Of a DNA stretch of 5,278 nucleotides, positions 1 through 5,138 are shown piece by piece. Position numbers and translations under genes: made by a program. How positions within the stretch are numbered: the stretch's first letter is position 1; the number at the start of each line of letters is the position of its first letter. The stretch comes from an uncultured Prevotella sp. (GTDB lineage Bacteria; Bacteroidota; Bacteroidia; Bacteroidales; Bacteroidaceae). Below the pieces are notes generated by a model. That model searched no databases and was not told where the DNA came from. It saw only the letters and a list, made by a program, of their open reading frames with translations. Where the stretch lies: assembly GCA_905372445.1 (NCBI GenBank), contig CAJPPF010000152.1:1-5278 (forward strand), in the 5' to 3' direction.

Positions 1-867
1 GCGCTGATAGCTGCCATGACCGTCGGAGCGAAACTCCTGTCGTTTGAGACGACGTCCCTCCTGATAAACGATAAGCCTGTTTTTAGGAAGAAACTCATTG
101 GCTATCTGCACTGCAGCCTGAAGGTATCCACCACCGTTGTCGCGCAGATCGATAATAATATTCTTGCAGTTTTGCTGTGATAATGTTGCCAAGGCAATGA
201 GAAGTTCTGCGTATGTGGTGTCGCCGAAGTTTTTTATACGAATATAGCCTGATTTGTCGTCGAGCATATGAGTGGCAGTGATGCTCTTCTGTGGTATTTC
301 TCCGCGTGTAATGACAAACTCCTTGATGTTCTTCTCGCCGTAACGCTTTATTCCTACCTTCACTTTTGTGTCCTTTTCGCCTTTTAATAGCTTCATTGCC
401 ATGCGGTTTGCCTCTTCTGGTGCTTTACCTTTTGCAGTGAAAGGTTTGCCGTCGATTGTGACAATCTTGTCTCCAGCTATGACTCCGGCACGCTCAGCAG
501 GTCCGTTATTAATGACATTCTGCACATGAATGGTGTCCTGTCGAATGGTGAACTCCACGCCGATGCCTGAGAAGGAGCCTTTCAATTCATCGCCTACAAC
601 CTGAATCATGCTTGCAGGAATATATGCCGAATGAGGGTCGAGTTCAGAGAGTAGCTGTGGTATGGCGCCCTCGGCTATGGAGTCGATGTCCACCTCGTCA
701 ACATACTGGTCTTTTATTATATGCAACAAACTCGACAGTTTATTACTGCCGCTGCTGATGATGTTCAACTTGTTTCCACCGAAATGGTTTGCATAGAATG
801 TGCCGATGAATATGCCGGCAACCATACATACTGCCATAATAAGTGGAGTAAATCTGTTATTTTTCAT
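1..867 (-). CDS. S41-family carboxyl-terminal processing protease (CtpA-like), 3' end missing at window edge
   Basis: I translated this by hand: 289 codons are open from the ATG at 867 to the window edge. Residues about 7-25 are hydrophobic after a short basic start, which suggests a signal anchor or signal peptide placing the enzyme in the periplasm or inner membrane. Residues 77-82 (DPHSAY) match the usual N-terminal region of the family. A PDZ domain spans about 95-180, including SGIGVEF, the GPAERAGV segment and GDKIVTIDG. The S41 core begins near 205, with GYIRIKNF and the family signature IIIDLRDNGGG at 237-247. The catalytic Ser-Lys motifs normally lie further downstream, so they are outside the window and activity cannot be judged. 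Such enzymes cut proteins near their C-termini in envelope quality control; the substrate here is unknown. The start codon overlaps the deaminase stop (ATGA). GGAG directly abuts the ATG with no spacing, so translational coupling is likely. Confidence 0.93.
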   Translation of the reverse strand, partial: MKNNRFTPLIMAVCMVAGIFIGTFYANHFGGNKLNIISSGSNKLSSLLHIIKDQYVDEVDIDSIAEGAIPQLLSELDPHSAYIPASMIQVVGDELKGSFSGIGVEFTIRQDTIHVQNVINNGPAERAGVIAGDKIVTIDGKPFTAKGKAPEEANRMAMKLLKGEKDTKVKVGIKRYGEKNIKEFVITRGEIPQKSITATHMLDDKSGYIRIKNFGDTTYAELLIALATLSQQNCKNIIIDLRDNGGGYLQAAVQIANEFLPKNRLIVYQEGRRLKRQEFRSDGHGSYQR

Positions 868-1307
868 CTCCGGAATGATTCTTTTTCGTTTATTTCTTTA
901 TATACAACTTCTATACCTGCTCTTTTCAGAAGGTCTATGCCGTCATTAAGCCGATACTGCTCACCGTATACGACACGCCGTATTCCTGATTGGATAATCA
1001 GTTTCGCACATTCAATGCAAGGCGAGGCAGTCACATAAAGCGTAGCACCATCAGAATTGTTCGACGACCGTGCCAACTTTGTTATGGCGTTGGCTTCAGC
1101 ATGTAGCACGTATGGCTTGGTGACTTTGTTATCGTCTTCACAAACATTCTCAAATCCGCTTGGTGTGCCGTTGTAACCATCACTTATTATCATCTTCTCC
1201 TTTACAACAAGACAGCCTACCTGGCGTCTGATGCAATAACTGTTCTCTGCCCATATCCGAGCCATGCGAAGGTATCTGTAATCGAGGTTGTCTTGTTTAT
1301 TGTTCAT
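864..1307 (-). CDS. dCMP/cytidine deaminase-family zinc enzyme (ComEB-like)
   Basis: This 147-residue protein has the complete zinc deaminase signature: HAEANAI at 69-75, with His69 as zinc ligand and Glu71 as proton shuttle, and PCIECAK at 96-102, with Cys97 and Cys100 as the other ligands. GYNGTPSGF at 44-52 is the conserved segment typical of deoxycytidylate deaminases rather than tRNA adenosine deaminases. The likely reaction is cytosolic deamination of dCMP to dUMP, feeding dTMP synthesis. The length fits compact bacterial dCMP deaminases. Its ATG overlaps the stop of the upstream M3 peptidase by 4 bp, and its own TGA overlaps the start of the S41 protease by 4 bp. It is therefore the middle gene of a probable operon. 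No strong ribosome binding site is visible, only a weak purine-rich stretch (AACGGAA), which fits reinitiation after the upstream gene. Substrate specificity (dCMP versus a related nucleotide) is inferred from motif and length. Confidence 0.92.
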   Translation of the reverse strand: MNNKQDNLDYRYLRMARIWAENSYCIRRQVGCLVVKEKMIISDGYNGTPSGFENVCEDDNKVTKPYVLHAEANAITKLARSSNNSDGATLYVTASPCIECAKLIIQSGIRRVVYGEQYRLNDGIDLLKRAGIEVVYKEINEKESFRR

Positions 1308-3385
1308 CGTATTCCGTTTCTTTCGAGCAGTGCGTCGATTGTAGATTCTGCACCTTTGAAGTTCTTATATAATGTCATAGGATGGTCTGTGCCTCCTTTG
1401 GAAAGTATGCAGTCGCGGAAGCGTTGTGCAGTATCAGGATTGAATATACCCTCACGCTTGAACACCGCAAAGGCATCGGCATCAAGTACCTCTGCCCATT
1501 TGTAGCTGTAGTATCCTGCTGCGTATCCGCCAACCATGATATGCGAGAACTGCACTGTCATGCAGGTGTCCTCAAGTTGTTTTCCTAATATTGCTTTCTC
1601 CCATGCCTTCTTTTCGAAAGGTATGATGTCGTCTTCAAAGGCTGTCTCCTTGGTGTAGTAAGCCATGTCGAGCAATCCAAAGCTTACCTGACGGAGACAC
1701 GCTGTCGCTACCATGAAGTTTCGGCTGTTGACGATGCGCTCTATGAGTTCGTCGGGCATTGGTTCACCTGTTTTATAGTGAAAGGCGAAGGTATTTAGAA
1801 ATTCTTTCTCTATTGAGTAGTTCTCCATAAACTGACTTGGCAACTCTACAAAGTCCCACCAAACGTTCGTTCCCGACATCGAAGCAAATCTTGTGTTGGC
1901 GAACATTCCGTGCAGCGAATGTCCAAACTCATGGAGGAAAGTTTCAACCTCTCCAAGAGTAAGCAGTGCGGGCTTTTCCTCTGTAGGCTTTGTGAAATTC
2001 ATCACTACACTGACATGAGGTCGTATGTTGTTGCCTTTTCGGTCAATCCATTGTCCCTGAAACTCTGTCATCCATGCTCCGCCTTGCTTGCCCTTGCGAG
2101 GGAAAAAGTCTGCGTAGAACACTGCCAGATACTCACCATTTTTGTCGAACACTTCGTATGCTTTCACATCAGGGTGATATACCGGTATCTCCGCATTTTC
2201 CTTGAATGTGATTCCATAGAGAGTCGTTGCAAGTCCAAACACTCCGTCAATGACTTTGTCGAGCTGGAAGTATGGCCGCAGCATCTCTGCGTCGAGGTTA
2301 TAACACTCCATCTTCAGCTTGTGACTGTAGAACGACATGTCCCACGGCATCATCTCAAAGTCGTCGCCTTCCATTTTCCGTGCTATCGTCTTCAGTTCCT
2401 CCTGTTCTTTCTCTGCCGTAGGCTTGTAGGCGTCTACAAGGCGGTCGAGCAGGTCGTAGACATTCGTTGCATTCGTTGCCATGCGCTCCTCAAGCACATA
2501 ATCCGCATAGGTCTTATATCCGAGCATCTGTGCTATCTCGCGTCGAAGGTTTATGAGGCGCTTACAAATATCAATATTGTTTTCCGAGTTGTCCTTTGTG
2601 CATAGTGTATTGTATGCCATATACATCTTTTTCCTCAGTTCACGCTTCGTGGAGTAGGTGAGGAAAGCCGAATATGAAGGGAAATCGAGGGTGAACACAT
2701 AGCCGTCCTTCTCTCTCTGCTTAGCCTCCATACGTGCGGCATCGCGGGCAGTGTCAGGCAGTCCGTCAAGTTGTTCTTCGTCGGTGATGTGCATCTCGAA
2801 TGCCTTTCGCTCCTTAAGCAGGTTCTGCGAGAACTGCAGTGTCAGCAGTCCCACTTCTTCAGTGAGCTTGCGCAATTTCTCTTTATCTTCCTCGTTGAGC
2901 AAAGCACCTGAACGTACGAAACCTTTATAGGCATTTTCAAGCAATCGCGTTTCCTCGGGTGTGAGTTCACGATGCTTCTCGTATACGTATTTTATTCTAC
3001 GGAACAGTTCCGGATTCATCGACACATCATTGGCGTGTTTCGTGAGTATAGGACTCATCTTCTGCGCCAAAACTTCCATTTCGTCGTTTGTCTCACAACT
3101 CATCATGCACGCCATAACCTGCGATGCACGATCCAGCAAGTCGTAGTAATGCTCGCCTTTCGTCTCGTCCTTGAATATTAAGGTATTGTCAAACGTAGGC
3201 TCGTCGGGATTGCCGGTTATGAGTTGTATCTCCTCGTCGTCGCGGCGTATGCCCTCCATTAATGCTTCCTCGTAGTCCTCAAGGCGTATCTTATGGAAAG
3301 GAATGGTGTTGTGCGGTGTTCCGTATTCCTCGAAAAAGGGGTTTATTCTTTTGTTATTTGTGTTCATTGATTCTTGGATATTCAT
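1304..3385 (-). CDS. dcp: M3-family zinc oligopeptidase, peptidyl-dipeptidase Dcp type
   Basis: This 693-residue protein has the M3 metallopeptidase active site. HEFGH at 485-489 gives zinc ligands His485 and His489 and catalytic Glu486. The third ligand is Glu514 in WWDFVELPSQ, 25 residues after the second His, as in thimet oligopeptidase. The C-terminal substrate-binding segment HIMVGGYAAGYYSYKWAE at 615-632 supplies the conserved His and Tyr residues; its GGYAAGYY form is of the Dcp type. The N-terminal half is the long helical region typical of the family, and the length is close to that of known Dcp enzymes (about 680-700). No signal peptide is visible, so it is probably cytosolic and degrades short peptides from the C-terminus two residues at a time. 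It is the first gene of the cluster, followed by the deaminase with a 4-bp overlap. The first ATG is used here, but Met7 (codon at 3367) is a credible alternative because a promoter-like box lies only 4 bp upstream of the first ATG. Confidence 0.95.
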   Translation of the reverse strand: MNIQESMNTNNKRINPFFEEYGTPHNTIPFHKIRLEDYEEALMEGIRRDDEEIQLITGNPDEPTFDNTLIFKDETKGEHYYDLLDRASQVMACMMSCETNDEMEVLAQKMSPILTKHANDVSMNPELFRRIKYVYEKHRELTPEETRLLENAYKGFVRSGALLNEEDKEKLRKLTEEVGLLTLQFSQNLLKERKAFEMHITDEEQLDGLPDTARDAARMEAKQREKDGYVFTLDFPSYSAFLTYSTKRELRKKMYMAYNTLCTKDNSENNIDICKRLINLRREIAQMLGYKTYADYVLEERMATNATNVYDLLDRLVDAYKPTAEKEQEELKTIARKMEGDDFEMMPWDMSFYSHKLKMECYNLDAEMLRPYFQLDKVIDGVFGLATTLYGITFKENAEIPVYHPDVKAYEVFDKNGEYLAVFYADFFPRKGKQGGAWMTEFQGQWIDRKGNNIRPHVSVVMNFTKPTEEKPALLTLGEVETFLHEFGHSLHGMFANTRFASMSGTNVWWDFVELPSQFMENYSIEKEFLNTFAFHYKTGEPMPDELIERIVNSRNFMVATACLRQVSFGLLDMAYYTKETAFEDDIIPFEKKAWEKAILGKQLEDTCMTVQFSHIMVGGYAAGYYSYKWAEVLDADAFAVFKREGIFNPDTAQRFRDCILSKGGTDHPMTLYKNFKGAESTIDALLERNGIR

Positions 3386-3389
3386 TCTG

Positions 3390-3397
3390 CAAAAATA
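3390..3397 (-). promoter_or_regulatory. Possible Bacteroidota -7 box for the peptidase operon
   Basis: On the minus strand the sequence is TATTTTTG, an exact match to the Bacteroidota -7 consensus TAnnTTTG. It ends 4 bp before the annotated ATG of the M3 peptidase. No matching TTTG -33 element is visible at about 19 bp upstream. If real, transcription would begin at about the first ATG, and translation would have to start at Met7 (3367). AT-rich sequence makes a chance match quite possible. Confidence 0.3.
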
Positions 3398-3658
3398 ATA
3401 CTTTTTCCCCTTAAAAGCCCACTGCTATTCTCCTTTTTATATAATAAGTCCTGCGATTTAACATTTTTTCTCTTTGTGATAAATAAAAGAAAATTAACAA
3501 AAAGGCTGTTCTGACCACAAATACAGTCGATATTCGCCGACGTATTGTCCTTTGGTTGACAAAAACGCTTGTTTTTAGTATTATGTGAAAGATGCTGATA
3601 ATCAGAGTAGTAGTTGTTTTTGATACCAACAAAAATACGAATCAGTTTCAAGAACCGC

Positions 3659-3696
3659 CGTTTCTTGGGTCTAATTCCTACGTTTCTTGAGTCTAA
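3659..3696. repeat. Imperfect 16-bp tandem direct repeat
   Basis: CGTTTCTTGGGTCTAA (3659-3674) is repeated as CGTTTCTTGAGTCTAA (3681-3696), with one mismatch and a 22-bp period. Just to the left, CAAGAA (3649-3654) can pair with the TTCTTG inside the first copy to form a short hairpin. The function is unknown; only two copies are present. Confidence 0.5.
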
Positions 3697-3776
3697 AACC
3701 GTCGCTTTCACACGCTAAAATCAGTGCTTCTTGAGAGAAAAAGCACGGAATGAAGCTGTTTTCTTCCCTTGTCGGT

Positions 3777-3859
3777 TCGCGAAGATGAGGCGTTATGCTA
3801 TGCAGACTTGACAAATCTTTGTCTTTGGTTTTCTCGTTTGCTGAAAATCGCGAAGATGA
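3777..3859. repeat. 12-bp direct repeat pair TCGCGAAGATGA
   Basis: TCGCGAAGATGA occurs at 3777-3788 and again at 3848-3859, perfectly matched, 71 bp apart. No gene or promoter is visible beside either copy. It could be residue of a dispersed repeat or chance. Confidence 0.4.
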
Positions 3860-3943
3860 ATTTTCTTTACGAAATGTCAAGTTAGAGGATGAGATGTCTG
3901 TAATGTTGTCTTTGATAATCAAGTTTTGTCGTTCGCCGTAGTG

Positions 3944-4033
3944 TGGCAAGGCTAACGACATTTGTAGGGAAATTAACAGAGGTTTGTCAATGCGGAACGT
4001 GATAAATCACGCCCCTACGCCGGCACCTTGCCA
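3944..4033. repeat. 90-bp inverted-repeat element with nested stems, REP/MITE-like
   Basis: The ends are perfect 8-bp inverted repeats, TGGCAAGG (3944-3951) and CCTTGCCA (4026-4033). Inside, GTAGGG (3964-3969) pairs with CCCTAC (4013-4018), and further in CGTGAT (3998-4003) pairs with ATCACG (4006-4011) around a 2-nt centre. Three stems in nested order in 90 bp, outside any gene, suggest a small non-autonomous repeat (REP or MITE type) or a structured RNA. The read GTAGGGGCGTGATTTATCAC on the minus strand resembles dispersed intergenic repeats I associate with Bacteroidales genomes, but I cannot confirm copy number. No target-site duplication is obvious at the edges. Confidence 0.5.
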
Positions 4034-4074
4034 TTGATTGTTAGTTTTTCGTGTAATCTGTCAGGTGCGGAGAC

Positions 4075-4096
4075 AAAAAGAGCGGATGCTCTTTCT
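4075..4096 (-). terminator. Terminator-like hairpin ending the candidate small RNA
   Basis: On the minus strand AAAGAGC, a 4-nt ATCC loop and GCTCTTT form a perfect 7-bp stem that can extend by a G-T wobble and an A-T pair. The 3' arm ends in five T's before GTCTCC. GC content is low and part of the T-run is used in the stem, so termination strength is uncertain. Confidence 0.4.
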
Positions 4097-4278
4097 GTTC
4101 GTCAAAAAACCAATGCTGCACCAGAAGGGTAAAAATCTTAGGAAGGCATCCACCATATCTTCAACAGCAGCAAAGCTGCAATATGGACTAAAAATTATCC
4201 CATCGAAATCCAATAAAGTAGGGATTTGAATCTTTTCTCGCCCTTCGTTGATGTTTAACCGCATCGGTTATTTTGACA
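4075..4278 (-). ncRNA. Candidate small RNA of about 200 nt (or short peptide gene), promoter to hairpin
   Basis: Transcription from the promoter at 4283-4312 should begin near 4278 and could end at the hairpin at 4075-4096, giving a transcript of about 200 nt. It contains a nested internal hairpin: CCATAT (4153-4158) pairs with ATATGG (4181-4186), enclosing GCAGC (4167-4171) and GCTGC (4175-4179) around an AAA loop. An open frame of 67 codons starts at the ATG at 4264 and stops with TGA at 4061-4063. Its protein (begins MRLNINEGREKIQIP) matches nothing I recognise. The terminator-like hairpin falls inside its last codons, so a full-length transcript would lack the stop codon; this favours RNA over peptide. 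If the terminator leaks, the RNA would run on toward the 90-bp repeat element. The regulatory target is unknown. Confidence 0.35.
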
Positions 4279-4282
4279 ATTG

Positions 4283-4312
4283 CAAAGATAGTAACTTTTT
4301 TGTAACTGCCAA
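4283..4312 (-). promoter_or_regulatory. Bacteroidota-type promoter not assigned to a known gene
   Basis: On the minus strand CTTG (-33 region, 4310-4313; TTG core 4310-4312) is followed by exactly 19 bp and then TATCTTTG (4283-4290), a full match to TAnnTTTG. This is the consensus spacing for the Bacteroidota primary sigma factor. The spacer carries the direct repeat GTAAC-N6-GTAAC (plus strand 4291-4295 and 4302-4306), a possible operator. Nothing recognisable as a gene starts downstream except a 67-codon frame at 4264. Confidence 0.6.
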
Positions 4313-4341
4313 GAAAAGCGTAATTATTTTTGCGTGTGGGC

Positions 4342-4374
4342 AAGAAAAGAGGATGTGCTTATTTTGACACATCC
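4342..4374 (-). terminator. hicB: Intrinsic terminator downstream of hicB
   Basis: On the minus strand GGATGTG (4374-4368), a 10-nt AT-rich loop and CACATCC (4357-4351) form a perfect 7-bp stem, followed by TCTTTTCTTG. It starts 31 bp after the hicB stop codon, the expected place for its transcript end. Confidence 0.65.
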
Positions 4375-4405
4375 CCTTGAATGTTCATTTAAAAGCGACA
4401 AGGTC

Positions 4406-4813
4406 TTAGAATCTTACAAGACTCAACCTGTTTATAATATCATCGAACTTACGCTGAATTAAGTCTTTCTGCTTTGAACTTGCTTTTGCCAATCCACTTT
4501 TATACTTACGCATCAATGAGGGATTAATTCCAATACTTTTGGCGAGTTCTGAAACATTGATAAACGGAAAGGCAAGGAAGAATGCGGACATATCGTAATG
4601 ATACTCTATTTCGACTCCACCAGCGCTGTACCATGCAGGATATTCTCCTGTTCTTTCCTTCATATATTCAGCCTGTTCCTGAACGAAATTGCTGAATTCG
4701 TCTTTTGCCTCTTGTTCCGTCATTCCACTTGCAAAAAGTGGAAGGTCATTGGCTGCATAGATGCTATAACCGCCATCTTCACCTTTTTCGATAATTGCAA
4801 CAATTTTCTTCAT
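4406..4813 (-). CDS. hicB: HicB-family antitoxin with C-terminal helix-turn-helix
   Basis: This 135-residue protein has the two-part layout of HicB antitoxins. Residues 1-50 form the HicB-like fold: a beta strand MKKIVAIIEK, GGYSIYA, a short loop with DLPLFASG, then the helix TEQEAKDEFSNFVQEQ. Residues about 83-113 form an Xre-like helix-turn-helix (VSELAKSIGI, then NPSLMRKYKSG), with Lys and Arg residues suited to DNA contact. HicB proteins neutralise the HicA RNase by direct binding and repress the operon through the DNA-binding domain. The gene lies downstream of hicA on the same strand, 81 bp away, with a terminator hairpin in the gap. I see no good TAnnTTTG promoter in the gap, so how it is expressed in excess over the toxin is unclear. 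The ATG at 4813 is preceded by only a weak purine stretch (AGAAAG), as is common in Bacteroidota. Confidence 0.85.
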   Translation of the reverse strand: MKKIVAIIEKGEDGGYSIYAANDLPLFASGMTEQEAKDEFSNFVQEQAEYMKERTGEYPAWYSAGGVEIEYHYDMSAFFLAFPFINVSELAKSIGINPSLMRKYKSGLAKASSKQKDLIQRKFDDIINRLSLVRF

Positions 4814-4849
4814 ATCTTTCTGTTTTAACTGTTATCAAAATGTTTACTT

Positions 4850-4873
4850 AAAAACCCACTCCAAAAGGAGTGG
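4850..4873 (-). terminator. Intrinsic terminator between hicA and hicB
   Basis: On the minus strand CCACTCC, a TTTT loop and GGAGTGG form a perfect 7-bp GC-rich stem followed by GTTTTT (plus strand 4850-4854 is AAAAA). It starts 21 bp after the hicA stop codon and about 37 bp before the hicB ATG. Stem, loop and T-run are all of canonical form and the T-run fits only the minus strand. It should reduce transcription from the hicA promoter into hicB. Confidence 0.75.
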
Positions 4874-4892
4874 AGAAGCTTTCTTAGAAGCT
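4874..4892. repeat. Short repeat AGAAGCT in the hicA-hicB gap
   Basis: AGAAGCT occurs at 4874-4880 and 4886-4892. Within this, AGCTT (4877-4881) and AAGCT (4888-4892) form 5-bp inverted arms. It could be a binding site for HicB or an RNA hairpin before the terminator, but it is short enough to be chance. Confidence 0.25.
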
Positions 4893-4894
4893 CT

Positions 4895-5080
4895 TTAATC
4901 TTTCAATCCTGCAGCTTTCAGCATTGCATTCAGAGTTCCTTTCGGAATTTCCTGTGTCTTATGCCGTCCTACCGGAATTGAGTAAGGGAAGTCAGGATGC
5001 ACATATTTGTAGAGCCTTGTTCCTCCCTTGATTGTCCAGCCATGCTGTTCAATCAACTTGTAAAATTCAGAATACTTCAT
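4895..5080 (-). CDS. hicA: HicA-family toxin (mRNA interferase fold), catalytic His not found
   Basis: This 61-residue protein has the length and layout of HicA: N-terminal helix KYSEFYKLIEQHGW, a beta region, IPVGRH at 35-40, then EIPKGTLNAMLKAAGL at 44-59, which is the strongest family signature. HicA toxins are double-stranded-RNA-binding-fold RNases that cut mRNA and are held inactive by HicB. The family's catalytic His normally follows a Gly-Ser pair after the GW segment (GSHH or GSNH). Here the segment reads KGGTRLYKY at 18-26, with Arg22 or Leu23 at that place; the codons are AGG CTC. Other His residues exist (His13, His28, His40), but not at the expected position. It may be a divergent active variant or an inactive toxin. 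It precedes hicB as usual in hicAB operons. A promoter-like sequence lies 26 bp upstream of the ATG. Confidence 0.85.
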   Translation of the reverse strand: MKYSEFYKLIEQHGWTIKGGTRLYKYVHPDFPYSIPVGRHKTQEIPKGTLNAMLKAAGLKD

Positions 5081-5106
5081 AGACCGCTTGTTTTAAATGA
5101 ACAATA

Positions 5107-5138
5107 CAAAGGTAACAATTCTGTTTCAAGTCTCCAGA
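5107..5138 (-). promoter_or_regulatory. hicA: Probable hicA promoter
   Basis: On the minus strand TACCTTTG (5107-5114) matches TAnnTTTG exactly. TCTG (5135-5138), one mismatch from the TTTG -33 element, lies 20 bp upstream. Transcription would start about 20 nt before the hicA ATG. The -33 part is weak. Confidence 0.5.

Larger units (their letters stand above)
3398..3943. other. Intergenic stretch without a recognisable gene
   Basis: This AT-rich region upstream of the peptidase operon holds only low-complexity open frames, rich in Ser, Lys, Asn and Arg with no recognisable domain. I see no tRNA, rRNA or CRISPR structure. It contains two small pairs of direct repeats and a weak hairpin (GTGCTT at 3724-3729 with AAGCAC at 3741-3746). 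It may be decayed sequence between the conserved operon and the toxin-antitoxin locus. Confidence 0.6.

Noticed and set aside
1910..2605. 231-codon plus-strand open frame
   Set aside because: It lies wholly antisense within the M3 peptidase, is rich in Cys, His and Leu, and has no recognisable domain; the minus-strand gene explains the sequence.
3382..3711. 109-codon minus-strand open frame upstream of the M3 peptidase
   Set aside because: It is Lys- and Asn-rich as expected of translated AT-rich intergenic DNA, overlaps the peptidase start by 4 bp, and has no recognisable domain.
3671..3961. 96-codon minus-strand open frame in the gene-poor region
   Set aside because: Its composition is low in hydrophobic core residues and rich in Ser, Lys, Arg and Asn, with no motif and no promoter or ribosome binding site beside it.
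3944..4033. CRISPR repeat
   Set aside because: There is a single inverted-repeat unit and no array of regularly spaced direct repeats or cas gene.
4038..4229. 63-codon plus-strand open frame
   Set aside because: It is basic and featureless and overlaps the opposite-strand promoter-driven transcript candidate; no promoter or ribosome binding site precedes it.
4299..4332. Plus-strand promoter candidate, TTTG (4299-4302) and TATTTTTG (4325-4332)
   Set aside because: The spacing is 22 bp rather than about 19, no plus-strand gene follows, and the AT-rich context makes chance matches likely.
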